From NCBI GenBank assembly GCA_965284315.1, contig OZ260072.1:1612001-1676000 (forward strand): 64,000 nucleotides of DNA, written 5' to 3'. Positions 53,843 to 63,336 of this stretch are shown piece by piece. The number at the start of each line of letters is the position of its first letter. Within the stretch, counting starts at the first letter, position 1. A model generated the notes under the pieces. The model was not told the DNA's origin. It was given only the letters and a program-made list of their open reading frames with translations, and did no database searches. The position numbers and the translations under genes were made by a program. The DNA is from PCRC01 sp017848435. GTDB taxonomy: Bacteria > Pseudomonadota > Gammaproteobacteria > Burkholderiales > Burkholderiaceae_C.

Positions 53843-54277
53843 TCAATAGCGCTCGGCCTCGGGCTTGTCGGTGGCGTAGGAATGGATGGTGTAGCGCACG
53901 CTGCGGCCGTCCACCTCTTGGCGCACCAGACCGAAACCGGGTTCGCGCGCCGGCCGGTTGACGATGTACGACATGGTGGGCGACTCCACCCCGCGGGTGG
54001 CGTCGAAGGCGGTGACGCGGATGTAGTGACTGGGGAAGGTCTTGCGGCACTGGTTGATCTCCATCAGCGCGCCGGCCGCGTCCTTCAAGTCAAACATCGG
54101 GTTGCCGAACATCTCCCAGTAGGTGTTGCGCGGGTGCGGGTCGTCGGTGTACTCGATGCCGATGGCCCAGCCTTTTTTGAGCGCGTAGTCGAGCTGGGCG
54201 GTGATTTGCGCATCGGTCAGATCGGGCAGAAAGGAAAATTGGCCCTGGGTCAGGCGCTGGTTGGTGTTGGTCATCAT
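53843..54277 (-). CDS. cbbS: Ribulose-bisphosphate carboxylase small subunit, form IC
   Basis: A 144-residue small subunit with the C-terminal extension typical of red-type enzymes. Motifs: GQFSFLPDLTDAQITAQLDY and KGWAIGIEYTDDPHPRNTYW. The tail (YIVNRPAREPGFGL onwards) forms the beta-hairpins at the central pore. The ATG is chosen by an AAGGAG site nine bases upstream; a second ATG follows at once. Confidence 0.95.
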   Translation of the reverse strand: MMTNTNQRLTQGQFSFLPDLTDAQITAQLDYALKKGWAIGIEYTDDPHPRNTYWEMFGNPMFDLKDAAGALMEINQCRKTFPSHYIRVTAFDATRGVESPTMSYIVNRPAREPGFGLVRQEVDGRSVRYTIHSYATDKPEAERY

Positions 54278-54308
54278 GGTGGTGTTCTCCTTGGGTCTTG
54301 GCCTGGTT

Positions 54309-55811
54309 TCAGTGGCTGGCGGTGGCGGTGGGTGCGTAGTCGGCGGTGTCGGTGGATTCGTAGTTGAAGCTGACATCGCCCCAGACATCAAGCGCCTGCT
54401 TCAGTGGCGCGCACCACTTGCCGGCATCGCGCAGGATCTGCGGGCCTTCGTTCCAGATGTCACGGCCTTCGTTGCGGGCGAGGACCATCGCTTCGAGTGC
54501 CACGCGGTTGGCGGTGGCACCGGCCTGGATGCCCTGCGGGTGGCCGATGGTGCCGCCGCCGAACTGCAGCACCACGTCGTCGCCCAGGTAGGTCAGCAGC
54601 TGGTGCATCTGCCCGGCATGGATGCCGCCCGAGGCCACCGGCATCACCTTGTTCAGGCTGGCCCAGTCCTGCTCGAAGAACAGGCCGGTTTCCAGGCTCT
54701 GCGGCGTGTGGGTTTCGCGCAGCGTGTCGTAGAAGCCCTTGATCATCAGCGGGTCGCCTTCAAGCTTGCCGACCACCGTACCGGCGTGGATGTGGTCCAC
54801 ACCTGCCATGCGCATCCATTTGCAGATGACGCGGAAGTTCATGCCGTGGTTCTTCTGGCGCGAATAGGTGGAGTTACCGGCCCGGTGCAGGTGCAGGATC
54901 ATGTCGTTCTTGCGCGCCCAGGCGGCCATGCTCTGGATCGCGGTGTAGCCGATCACCAGGTCGATCATGATGATGACGGAGCCGAGGCTTTTGGCAAACT
55001 CGGCGCGGGCGTACATCTCCTCCATCGTGCCTGCGGTGACGTTGAGGTAATGGCCCTTGACCTCGCCGGTGGCGGCACTGGCTTTGTTGACCGCCTCCAT
55101 GCAGTACAGGAAACGGTCCCGCCAGTGCATGAAAGGCTGCGAGTTGATGTTCTCATCGTCCTTCATGAAGTCGAGGCCACCCTTCAGGCCTTCGTACACC
55201 ACGCGGCCGTAGTTGCGACCCGACAAACCCAGCTTGGGCTTGGTGGTGGCACCCAGCAGCGGGCGACCGAATTTGTCGAGCCGTTCGCGCTCGACCACGA
55301 TGCCGGTGGCCGGGCCCTGGAAGGTCTTGAGGTAGGCCACTGGAACGCGCATGTCTTCCAGACGCAGCGCCTTGACCGCTTTGAAACCAAACACGTTGCC
55401 GATGATGGACGCCGTCATGTTGGCGATTGAGCCCGGCTCAAACAGGTCGAGGTCGTAGGCGATGTAGGCGAAGTACTGCTGCTCGGTCTTGGTGCCGGGG
55501 CCGGTGTTCGGCACCGGGTCGACGCGGTAGGCTTTGGCGCGGTACAGCTCGCAGGCGGTCAGGCGGTCGGTCCAGACCACCGTCCAGGTGGCGGTAGAGG
55601 ATTCGCCAGCGATGGCGGCGGCGCATTCATCGGCCGGCACGCCTTCTTGCGGCGTCATGCGGAACATCGCGATCAGGTCGGTGTCTTTTGGCGTGTAGTC
55701 GGGCTGCCAGTAGCCCATTTGTTTGTACTTGAGCACGCCCGAGGCGTAGCGCTTTTTGCCGTCGGTGATGATGGCGTCGTCGGACAGGCCAGGTTCAGCG
55801 AGTTTGTTCAT
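54309..55811 (-). CDS. cbbL: Ribulose-bisphosphate carboxylase large subunit, form IC
   Basis: A 500-residue red-type large subunit. The catalytic lysine is in TTKPKLGLSGRNYGRVVYEG and the carbamylated lysine with its magnesium ligands in GGLDFMKDDENINSQPFMHW; loop 6 reads HAGTVVGKLEGDP. It is the first gene of the cbb operon, facing cbbR across a 484-bp intergenic region. CbbX in the same operon supports the red-type assignment. Confidence 0.97.
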   Translation of the reverse strand: MNKLAEPGLSDDAIITDGKKRYASGVLKYKQMGYWQPDYTPKDTDLIAMFRMTPQEGVPADECAAAIAGESSTATWTVVWTDRLTACELYRAKAYRVDPVPNTGPGTKTEQQYFAYIAYDLDLFEPGSIANMTASIIGNVFGFKAVKALRLEDMRVPVAYLKTFQGPATGIVVERERLDKFGRPLLGATTKPKLGLSGRNYGRVVYEGLKGGLDFMKDDENINSQPFMHWRDRFLYCMEAVNKASAATGEVKGHYLNVTAGTMEEMYARAEFAKSLGSVIIMIDLVIGYTAIQSMAAWARKNDMILHLHRAGNSTYSRQKNHGMNFRVICKWMRMAGVDHIHAGTVVGKLEGDPLMIKGFYDTLRETHTPQSLETGLFFEQDWASLNKVMPVASGGIHAGQMHQLLTYLGDDVVLQFGGGTIGHPQGIQAGATANRVALEAMVLARNEGRDIWNEGPQILRDAGKWCAPLKQALDVWGDVSFNYESTDTADYAPTATASH

Positions 55812-55881
55812 CAGGTCTCCTAATAGGGTTGGTTGAAAAGCGGCAACAAGGCAATCCTAGGTGGCGCCGTAGATAAAAGAA

Positions 55882-55920
55882 AGTTAGATTTATTACCACT
55901 TATAATTAGTAAAACCTAAA
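55882..55920. promoter_or_regulatory. Probable CbbR-binding region upstream of cbbL
   Basis: An AT-rich patch 70-110 bp upstream of cbbL, in an otherwise GC-rich region, contains several LysR-type T-N11-A / TNA-N7-TNA elements around TTACCACTTATAATTAGTAA. This is where CbbR binds in related cbb operons. Assignment is by position and pattern only. Confidence 0.5.
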
Positions 55921-56160
55921 CTATCGAATGGGCACTCTGCTCGCTGACCGTGATCATTGAGGTTGCTCGCTAAGTGTGTTGCGCTCGCGGGCAGCACTAG
56001 TTGAGGGCCTCCATGGGGATTTGTCTTGTGGGAGAGAGCAGCTTCGTGCCACTTGCGATCACACGGCGGGTAAGCACCGATGCGAATCCCGCAAGTCGTT
56101 GATTTTGTTAGCAAGCATGCGGCGCCGGACGAGTCGAGCCGGCGCAAGAGAGGTAGCCAT

Positions 56161-56179
56161 TTGGCAAGCAAGTTGCCAA
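56161..56179. promoter_or_regulatory. Palindrome resembling a sigma-54 -24/-12 box, upstream of cbbR
   Basis: TTGGCAA-GCAAG-TTGCCAA is a perfect 7-bp dyad. Read in either direction it also contains TGGCA-N6-TTGC with the GG and GC dinucleotides at the 12-base spacing of sigma-54 promoters. It lies ~117 bp before cbbR. It may be a regulator half-site pair or a real promoter; I cannot tell which. The rest of 55812-56295 shows no gene. Confidence 0.4.
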
Positions 56180-56295
56180 TCCGCAGTGGCGGCGGCAGGA
56201 CATCCCAATTCGATCCCAAGGGAAACCATGTTGAGCCTGATAGACGCCTGCCGCGCGCACTTTCGATGCCGAGTCTGTGAACCTGGAGCCAGTGC

Positions 56296-57216
56296 ATGCA
56301 CCTGACCTTCCGCCAACTGACCGTGTTCGCCGAGGTCGCCCGCCAGTCCAGCGTGCTTCGCGCTGCCGAGGTGCTGCACCTGACACCGCCTGCGGTCTCG
56401 CTGCAGATCAAGGAGCTGGAGAAACAGGTCGGCCAGACCTTGTTCGACCGCACGGGGCGGCGCATGTCGCTGACCACCTCGGGCGAATACTTCCTCGTCT
56501 ACGCGCGTAAGCTGCTGGCAACGTTGAAGGATACCCAGGATGCAATGGCGCGACTGAGCCGGCTTGAGTCGGGGCGCCTTACGATCGGCATGGCCAGCGC
56601 GGCCAAGTACTTTCTGCCGCAGTTGCTGGCGAAGTTCCACGCCGAACACCCGGCAGTGGACGTGCGGCTGCGCTTGGGTGTGCGTGACGAACTGGGTGCC
56701 ATGCTTCGGGCCGCCGAGGTAGATCTCTGCGTGATGGGGCGGCCGCCGAGTGACGTGCCCTGCCGCGCCGAGCCGTTCGCAATGCATCCGCACGTTCTGA
56801 TCACGTCGCCGAGTCACCGCTTAACGCGCGGCGAAGCAGTCCCGGCGGCGGCGCTGGCAGGGGAGCCGTTCATCGTGCGCGAGGCCGAGTCGGGTACGCG
56901 AATCGTGCTTCAAGAGTACCTGGAGCGGCATCGCATCCAGCCGACCTTCGTGATGGAGATGCCCAGCAACGAGGCGATCAAGCAGGCCGTCATGGCCGGC
57001 ATGGGGGTCAGCCTGCTGTCGCTGCACACGATCGTCCTCGAACTGAATATTGGCCTCATCGCCACGCCTGCGGTGGAGGGCTTGCCGCTGATTCGACGCT
57101 GGCACATCGTGCATGTCGCGGGCAAGCACTTGTCTCCAGCCGCCGAAGCGTTCAGGTACTTCATGCTGGAGCACGCGGAAGCGCACCTGGCGAGCTTGTT
57201 TCGCGAGTTCCGGTAA
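56296..57216 (+). CDS. cbbR: CbbR, LysR-type regulator of the cbb operon
   Basis: A 306-residue LysR regulator, divergent from cbbL. The N-terminal helix-turn-helix reads RQLTVFAEVARQSSVLRAAE then VLHLTPPAVSLQIKELEKQV. A periplasmic-binding-protein-like effector domain follows (LRLGVRDELGAMLRAAEVDL). CbbR proteins activate cbb transcription in response to metabolites such as PEP or NADPH. Its end is 38 bp from an IS66 remnant. Confidence 0.93.
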   Translation: MHLTFRQLTVFAEVARQSSVLRAAEVLHLTPPAVSLQIKELEKQVGQTLFDRTGRRMSLTTSGEYFLVYARKLLATLKDTQDAMARLSRLESGRLTIGMASAAKYFLPQLLAKFHAEHPAVDVRLRLGVRDELGAMLRAAEVDLCVMGRPPSDVPCRAEPFAMHPHVLITSPSHRLTRGEAVPAAALAGEPFIVREAESGTRIVLQEYLERHRIQPTFVMEMPSNEAIKQAVMAGMGVSLLSLHTIVLELNIGLIATPAVEGLPLIRRWHIVHVAGKHLSPAAEAFRYFMLEHAEAHLASLFREFR

Positions 57217-57254
57217 GCTGCGGTAGCCCCACTCCTGCTGTACCGGTCGTCGGC

Positions 57255-57698
57255 TGGCCGATGCGATGCACCTGTGGCTGGTCGAGCAGCGCAGACGAGT
57301 GCCCGAGGGTTCGGCAACGATCAAAGCCATCGACTACAGCCTGGGCCGATGGCAGGCGCTGACGCGCTACATCGACGACGGGGAGCTGCCCGCAGACAAC
57401 AACTGGGTGGAAAACCAGATCCGGCCGATTGCGATCGGGCGAAACAACTGGCTGTTTGCGGGCTCCTTGCGTGCTGGCAAACGCGCCGCTGCAGTGATGA
57501 GTCTGGTGCACTCTGCCCGGCTCAATGGGCACGATCCGTATGCCTATCTGAAGGACGTCCTAGAACGGCTACCTACGCAGCCGGCCAGTCGCGTCGACGA
57601 TCTGCTGCCGCATCGCTGGCAGCCGGCTAGCTGAACGCCAATCTCATACAGCTGTGTCGACAGCGGCGTCCGTCAAGACGGGATCACCGCGCGCTTAC
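57255..57698 (+). mobile_element. IS66 remnant, inverted copy of the end of the 7-kb element
   Basis: 444 bp matching, as far as I compared, base for base the tnpC end and outer inverted repeat of the IS66 element at 7023, but in the opposite orientation. The right boundary is the IS end GCTTAC at 57698; the left boundary at 57255 is a break inside tnpC. With the copy at 7023 it brackets ~50 kb in inverted orientation. Confidence 0.9.
57257..57634 (+). pseudogene. tnpC: C-terminal fragment of IS66 transposase TnpC
   Basis: The last ~125 codons of TnpC (MHLWLVEQRRRVPEGSATIK to the end PHRWQPAS), identical in translation to the intact gene at 7087-8649. There is no catalytic core, so it is inactive. 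It shows that the intact element, or a sister copy, once lay next to cbbR. Confidence 0.9.
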
Positions 57699-57991
57699 TT
57701 TGCATGGTCAGTTTTGCGTCGGCACTAACAGCGAAGCTCATATTTGCGCCCAAACTTCGTTAATGACGGGGGCATAACTTGGTGGGTCGCAGCACTAAGT
57801 CATTGATTTGTATAGGGCCAACGTGTGTGCAACTAAGTTGCTGCCCACACCTCATGCTCCCCCGCTCCGCGAGGTGCTGTTAAAAATGTGAACGGCACAG
57901 TCCGCCAGTTCGAGCCAGTCCCCTCAGTGGGTGATCGAACTGTTAGGAGCATGCGCGAACGCAAATGCGAATGCCATCGGGGTTCAGCCCG
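57699..57991. other. Region between the IS66 remnant and the Wadjet operon, no gene seen
   Basis: About 290 bp with lower GC than its surroundings and no credible frame. A small dyad GCAAC-TAA-GTTGC near 57830 is the only structure noticed. Foreign DNA or an end of another mobile element is possible but not shown. Confidence 0.5.
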
Positions 57992-59155
57992 TCAGCCTTC
58001 TTGCTCTGCCACAAAGCGAGCGTTTCGAATGGCAGCGCTGAGCTCCAACCAGCCCGCTTGCTCAGCGAAACAAGCCATGCGCTCGACGGTGCGATCAGTT
58101 GCCCGCCGCCGCTGTACCAGGGGAATCTCGTCTGGGTGCATGCACCAGGGCGCGAGGGCTACGCCCGCCTCTGCAGCCGCACCGGCCAGGAACGCCGCAA
58201 TGCGGAAACCACCTTCGTCGAAATCGCCCCAGTGCGCGACACGCCCGCCGCTCGGCAGGTCTCGCAAGAGCCGGACGTACATCAGGCGCCACTTGGGCGA
58301 CGGCATGCCTGCCGTGTACAGCAGCAGTTCGTCTGCTTCGCAACGCTGCCGCGCCTGCACGTGGAACGTCGTCAGGTTCTCAATGCTTAAGACCAATGAC
58401 GGCGCACCTGACAAACCCAGCACCGTGGACGGCGCAAGGCCGCAGTACGGCCGGTCAAGCGCGAAGGCGCCCCTTTCCCTTCGGACCACCACATTGCCGG
58501 CGAGCCGCGCGGGCTGCTCTTCCCTGAAGAGCCCCAGTTCCTGCAGGACCTCGGCCTCGGATCGGGCTGTCTCGTCCACACTGCCGCTGAGAAGAACGTC
58601 GATGGGGGCGATCAACGCATCGATGCGTTTACTGTTGCGAAACACCCGCGCGCTGGCATCACGAACAGCCGTCTCGAGCTGGCCAACGGCAATCGCATTC
58701 CGACAGGACTCAATAGCCACGCACGCGTCGAGCCAGTCGCCGGCATCGTCAGGCGACGTGTTACGCACCTTCTTGATGCTGGCCCACTGGTCGAGCACAT
58801 GTTGAAGGACAGGGAACGCAGCGACCCGGCCCTGCAGGACACCTTGCGCGGTCGCCAGGCGGCTTGTCAGCGAGCCTTGACCCAAGAGCTGGGCAAGCGC
58901 TTCGACATCCATCAGTTCGACGCGCTGGATGTAGCCGTCGGGCTGGTACGCCGGCCAAGTCAAGCGGACGGCCCCGCTGTCCTGCGCGTACTTCAACACC
59001 GCCTCGAACCCTTCCTTGTTTTGCAGAGACCTGAGCTGGCTGTATTCCTTGAGGTGCCTGGGGGTCAGCGCGGCCACGCGCGTGGCCACGCCGGCACTGT
59101 GCCTGTCCGCCAAGCGCAGCAGCGTCACCAGTGCCTTCTTGGCCAACGGGTCCAT
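57992..59155 (-). CDS. jetD: Wadjet defence protein JetD (Toprim-like nuclease subunit)
   Basis: A 387-residue protein with a helical N-terminal half and a C-terminal Toprim-like half (DUF3322/DUF2220-type). The predicted metal-binding acids are the glutamate in VLSIENLTTFH and the aspartates in AHWGDFDEGGFRI. In Wadjet systems JetD cuts closed circular plasmid DNA once the JetABC motor has stalled on it. It starts directly after the jetC stop and is the last gene of the operon. Confidence 0.87.
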   Translation of the reverse strand: MDPLAKKALVTLLRLADRHSAGVATRVAALTPRHLKEYSQLRSLQNKEGFEAVLKYAQDSGAVRLTWPAYQPDGYIQRVELMDVEALAQLLGQGSLTSRLATAQGVLQGRVAAFPVLQHVLDQWASIKKVRNTSPDDAGDWLDACVAIESCRNAIAVGQLETAVRDASARVFRNSKRIDALIAPIDVLLSGSVDETARSEAEVLQELGLFREEQPARLAGNVVVRRERGAFALDRPYCGLAPSTVLGLSGAPSLVLSIENLTTFHVQARQRCEADELLLYTAGMPSPKWRLMYVRLLRDLPSGGRVAHWGDFDEGGFRIAAFLAGAAAEAGVALAPWCMHPDEIPLVQRRRATDRTVERMACFAEQAGWLELSAAIRNARFVAEQEG

Positions 59156-62100
59156 TTAGATCGACGCGCCCTGTGCTGCTGCGGCTGAAGTGGGCAAGAC
59201 CCGAAGACGCTCCATCTCCTCTTCGATCAGCTCGGGGTGAAACTCCACCATGTCGGATCGGAACATGTCGCGAGCCTTCTGGTCAATGTCGTGCCCCTCA
59301 AGAACTACGATGTTCAGGTAGGGGTCACGCATGATGTCGTAGTAGCGGTCGAGGAAGGCTGACAGCGTTCCCAGCGTATCGCCGGTGCTGGCCATGACGA
59401 CCTGCAAGCCTAGTTGATCCAGATACTGCATCGTCGCCGCGATGTTGTTTGGGTCCATTTTGATAAATGCCTCGTCGAGCACGATCAGCCGGATACCGCT
59501 GTCGTCGCCGGGCTTGGCGTGGTAGGCCGAGGCCAGTGCAGCGCCCGCCATCACGTACAGCGGCGCGCGGTGCTCACCACCTGAACCCGGACCCACGCGC
59601 TGGCTGAGCATGCCGACCTGGCGGCGGACGCCGGTGACGGGATCCTCGCGCAGGATCTGGACATCGAACTCGAAGAACTCGCGGTAGTCGTCCAGCGGCG
59701 AGATCGTTGCCTTGGCGTCGGGATCGGTCTGGTCGCGCATCAGCCGGTCGAACTCAGGCGGGACATCACCGGCACCGCCCAGCAGGTCGTCCGACGGTCC
59801 GTACTGCGCCACATCGAGGATGAATTTGTGCAGCGCAGCGTACTGCGGCCTCGGCGCCCTCTTGAACAGATACCGCTCGCCGTTGGTGAACGGTGGCGCC
59901 GTGCGAAGGGCCTCGTTCATGCGGTCGAACGTGGCCGCCAGCCATTCGAGGCGCTCATTGATGTGCACGGCGACGTCGTTGCGGAAGATGCTACGCGCGG
60001 TGTCCAGTGCTGCGCTGGCTTCTTTCAGCCGCGTCGGCAACTCCGTCGACTCCAGGAACAGCTTGCGCTCTTGAATCCACTTCGCCTTCAAGGTCCAGTG
60101 CTCGCGCGCGGCCTCCGGAAGATGCTCACCCTGGGTGAAGTCGAACAGGTACTTGGTGAGGGTTTCATTCCCTTCGCCGGCCTTCGTGTTGCTGTCGCTC
60201 AACGCACGCGAAGCACGTTCGCTACAACGGGCTTGCAGCGCAGACAAACCAGCGTCGCCGGCGTCCGCCTTATGAATCTCGACGACAAGCTTTTCCCACT
60301 GTTCCGAGTAGTAGTCGGTGTCGAAATCGGCTACCTGGCGTGCCGCATTGGCGAGGGCGTCCGCTTCGCCTTGTGCAACCAGCGCTCGACGCGATGCCGC
60401 CTGGCGCTGTTCGTGCACTGTCTTGGCGGCGCCTGCAGATGTCGCCGACTCGGTCGCCTTGCGGCGAAGCCCGCCGGCTAGGGTGGCCGCATTCTCCGCG
60501 GCGACTTTGACGGCCTGGTAGTCGCTCATCGCGAGATCATCGAGACGCGACTTGGCGGAAGCCGCGGCGTTGCCCTCGGCTTCGGCGCTGTCGAACAAAA
60601 CCATCACGTGCGCGGCGCGGCTGTCGACGTCACCGGCGACAAGAGCCAAGTTGTCGAACAACTCCTTCGCTGCCTTGTCCTGCTTCTCCAGTGCCTTGAC
60701 CCTGGCCTGGGCGCCTTCGAGCGTGGCACGCAGCGCGGCCTTGGTGCCCGCAGTGACCGGGCCGATGCGAAAGAGGCCGGGGCTGACCGGCCTGAGCCGG
60801 TCGAGCTCGCCATCTCGAAACAGCATACCGTCGACGGTCAGCGTTGACGGGTGGACAAATGAACTGGCCTCGTCCCACGCCCTCATGCAACTGCCGAACT
60901 TTGAGCGCAGGTAGTTGGCGGCGGCCGGCGACTTCGTGCTGCGGATCAGCTCAGAGACGCTGCCGGGAGCAGGGCTGCGACGCTGCTCGTGTCGAATACT
61001 TGAAGCGAGCTTGGCGCCGTAGATGTTGGTGGACTTGCGGTATAGCTGATACGCGCGCTCCTCATCCTGGGATCCCGACTCGATGAGCAGCGTTTGCAGC
61101 GTGGATACCCCAAGGTAGGCTTCGATCACCGGCTGCCAGTCGGTATCGTCGATGTCAACAAGGTCGCAGACCGGCGTCGCGTCGATACCGGCGTTCGACA
61201 GCAGCGCTCTCAGTGCTTTTGCAGGCCCCTCCAGTGGCGTTTTGCCCTCCGCGCTCCTGGCCAGATCGGCCTGCGCATCAGCGACCTCGGCCTGTGCTCG
61301 CGTCAACTCGCCGCCGAGGCTGCGCCGAACTTCGAAGAGCTCGTCGCTGAGTTGCTTGGCCGCACGCAGGCCCTGGCGGGTGACGGACTCCACCGTGTCC
61401 CGCATGACGGCATCGAACTGGGTCAGCATGTCGGCGACGGCCTGGCAGGCCTGTCGAACGCCGCTGTTGACCTTGAACTCGAAGTTGCCGGCCAGCGTGT
61501 CGTTCAAGCGTGAGCGGAGCAGGCCCAGCGTCCCGCGCAACTCGTTCTTGATCTCGGCGCTGCGCTTCAGGGCAACGGCCATCTCTTGCGTGGCCAGCTG
61601 CTGCTGGGTGTGGGCCGCGTGCGTGTCACGCTTGCTCGCGGCAGTCAGCGCATCCGTCTCGGCCGCCACCGCAGCAGCCTCGGCCTGGACCATGGCGGTG
61701 TCGGCTTGGTCTTTCTCCTGCAAGGCCTTGGCCTCGGCTTCCTCGGAAGCGGTGACCGCCGAGTTGGCCGCTTCAAGACCAACCGCCTTGCCGAGAGCCG
61801 GCCACGTGACGGCGCGGCGGTGAAGTCTGATCGCAGCTTCGTAGTGGTCGTTGATGACCGTGGCCGATTTGACCTTTTCGCTCGTTTCGGCCACGGTGGC
61901 CTGGACCTGCTTCCAGAGGTTGAAGTTGTCACGGAACTTCTGGACATTGGTCGGCCGCGCCTCGATGACCTGATGGCGGACGATCTCGTCGATGCTCTTG
62001 TCGAACCCCATCTTCAGGCCGAACCGGAACGCCTGCCGGAAGGCGTCGATCTGCGCCACGCCGCCGTCCCCGCGCAAGGCGAGCAAGAGCGCCTTGACGA

Positions 62101-62644
62101 AGCGCTCCGCGTCGTGGAACAGCGGGTCCTCGTTGGGGCCCGAGCGCTGACGCAGCTGCTCGCGAAAGGACGGCCAGTCGCGCGCACGCTCTTCGCCGTC
62201 GACCAGCTGCAAGTGGTCGCCTAGCGTCAGCTCCGACCGGAATATGTACCGACCGAGGACCGTGTGGTCCTCGCGCTGCGAACTGGCGGAAATGCAAACG
62301 CCGGTGGAGATAAGCTCGCGCGTCTTGATGTCCTGCCACACCAAGGTGATGTAGGTCGTCGAGTCGTCGCGCACGCGCGCGCCTTCCGTGACATCGTACT
62401 GGCCGAGGCAGTAGGCCCGGATGGTGCGGGTGCTGACACTTTTCTTCTCGTCGGCCTGGGCGTTGAAAACGACTCCATGACCGCGGTGTGCGCTTGCGCC
62501 CAGCATCACCGTCTGGATGGCGTCCAGGATCGATGACTTGCCGCTGCCATTGGCGCCGAAGACGCCGCACTTGGGGGTGATCTTGACGTGGCGCTTTTCG
62601 TAAAGGAACCACTCGACGAGGCAAACGGCCACCAACTGTTTCAT
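59156..62644 (-). CDS. jetC: Wadjet defence protein JetC (SMC-like ATPase)
   Basis: A 1162-residue SMC/MukB-like ATPase. Walker A is FGANGSGKSSILDAIQTVML (about residues 29-48). A long alpha-helical, Ala/Glu-rich coiled coil covers much of the middle, with a hinge-like segment around residues 480-680. Near the end come the signature GPGSGGEHRAPLYV and Walker B RLIVLDEAFIKMD. It is the loop-extruding motor of the complex. The ATG overlaps the jetB stop by four bases. Confidence 0.9.
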   Translation of the reverse strand: MKQLVAVCLVEWFLYEKRHVKITPKCGVFGANGSGKSSILDAIQTVMLGASAHRGHGVVFNAQADEKKSVSTRTIRAYCLGQYDVTEGARVRDDSTTYITLVWQDIKTRELISTGVCISASSQREDHTVLGRYIFRSELTLGDHLQLVDGEERARDWPSFREQLRQRSGPNEDPLFHDAERFVKALLLALRGDGGVAQIDAFRQAFRFGLKMGFDKSIDEIVRHQVIEARPTNVQKFRDNFNLWKQVQATVAETSEKVKSATVINDHYEAAIRLHRRAVTWPALGKAVGLEAANSAVTASEEAEAKALQEKDQADTAMVQAEAAAVAAETDALTAASKRDTHAAHTQQQLATQEMAVALKRSAEIKNELRGTLGLLRSRLNDTLAGNFEFKVNSGVRQACQAVADMLTQFDAVMRDTVESVTRQGLRAAKQLSDELFEVRRSLGGELTRAQAEVADAQADLARSAEGKTPLEGPAKALRALLSNAGIDATPVCDLVDIDDTDWQPVIEAYLGVSTLQTLLIESGSQDEERAYQLYRKSTNIYGAKLASSIRHEQRRSPAPGSVSELIRSTKSPAAANYLRSKFGSCMRAWDEASSFVHPSTLTVDGMLFRDGELDRLRPVSPGLFRIGPVTAGTKAALRATLEGAQARVKALEKQDKAAKELFDNLALVAGDVDSRAAHVMVLFDSAEAEGNAAASAKSRLDDLAMSDYQAVKVAAENAATLAGGLRRKATESATSAGAAKTVHEQRQAASRRALVAQGEADALANAARQVADFDTDYYSEQWEKLVVEIHKADAGDAGLSALQARCSERASRALSDSNTKAGEGNETLTKYLFDFTQGEHLPEAAREHWTLKAKWIQERKLFLESTELPTRLKEASAALDTARSIFRNDVAVHINERLEWLAATFDRMNEALRTAPPFTNGERYLFKRAPRPQYAALHKFILDVAQYGPSDDLLGGAGDVPPEFDRLMRDQTDPDAKATISPLDDYREFFEFDVQILREDPVTGVRRQVGMLSQRVGPGSGGEHRAPLYVMAGAALASAYHAKPGDDSGIRLIVLDEAFIKMDPNNIAATMQYLDQLGLQVVMASTGDTLGTLSAFLDRYYDIMRDPYLNIVVLEGHDIDQKARDMFRSDMVEFHPELIEEEMERLRVLPTSAAAAQGASI

Positions 62645-63336
62645 GCGTCCTCCTTGGGGGCCGTCGTCTCGTCGGCGACCTGTTTGTCATCGCCGGCATC
62701 CAGCTGCGTCGCCGATGTGGGATTCTTCGGGGTCGCCGCGCTCTGGCTGCTGAACAGGGCCAGCCGCTGCAGCGGCGTCTCACCCAGGACGTCCGCAATA
62801 CCGGGCCGGATGACGATCACGAACGGCTGCTCGACGTCGGCGTCTTCGTCGGTCACGTCGTCTTGGCGTCGCGCTATTCCCCAACGCTGCACGGTACGCA
62901 TGAGCTGACGCATCTGACCGCCCCTGGGAAGCTCGCGTCCGTTGGTGGACTGGCGGTACTTCTCCGCCAACTCGATCAGGTCGAGAAACACCTCGCTGTT
63001 GTCGCTGACTTGGCCGAGACGAAAGTGCTCGTCGTAGATCCTGCGCAGCACCAGCGCAAGCAGTGTCGGCTCCATTCCGGCGTCGACGATCTTGGTGTGA
63101 CGGGGCAGGGTGCATGCATACCGCAGTCGTCGGTTCACGAGCAGACCGACGCCTATCGGTTCGAGGGCGTTCCGGAACTCCCGCTCGTAGTCCTCGATCA
63201 GCCAGTACGACAGCTTGTTACCCCGGTCGGACGCGTACAGCACCTGCTCGGCAACGAGCCGGTACGCAGCCGTCTCGAAATCCTCATGCGTGGCCATGCC
63301 CTTCGTACTCGCGACGGCGTTGTCCCACTGGCTCAT
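62641..63336 (-). CDS. jetB: Wadjet defence protein JetB (MukE/kite-like subunit)
   Basis: A 231-residue protein of the DUF4194-like/MukE-type group: a winged-helix-rich body (FETAAYRLVAEQVLYASDRG; EPTLLALVLRRIYDEHFRLG; RQLMRTVQRWGIARR) and a variable polar tail. It bridges the SMC heads and the kleisin JetA. Its ATG lies directly beside the jetA stop. Assigned mainly from size, fold pattern and order. Confidence 0.82.
   Translation of the reverse strand: MSQWDNAVASTKGMATHEDFETAAYRLVAEQVLYASDRGNKLSYWLIEDYEREFRNALEPIGVGLLVNRRLRYACTLPRHTKIVDAGMEPTLLALVLRRIYDEHFRLGQVSDNSEVFLDLIELAEKYRQSTNGRELPRGGQMRQLMRTVQRWGIARRQDDVTDEDADVEQPFVIVIRPGIADVLGETPLQRLALFSSQSAATPKNPTSATQLDAGDDKQVADETTAPKEDA

Noticed and set aside
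7087..57698. Treating the 50-kb segment between IS66 copies as a proven composite transposon
   Set aside because: The right copy is only a 444-bp remnant and target duplications are missing; inversion or deletion events explain it equally well.
57888..58805. Long + strand open frame of 305 codons over jetD
   Set aside because: It is antisense to jetD, low in hydrophobic core pattern and rich in Arg/Ser/Ala as expected from a GC-rich shadow frame.
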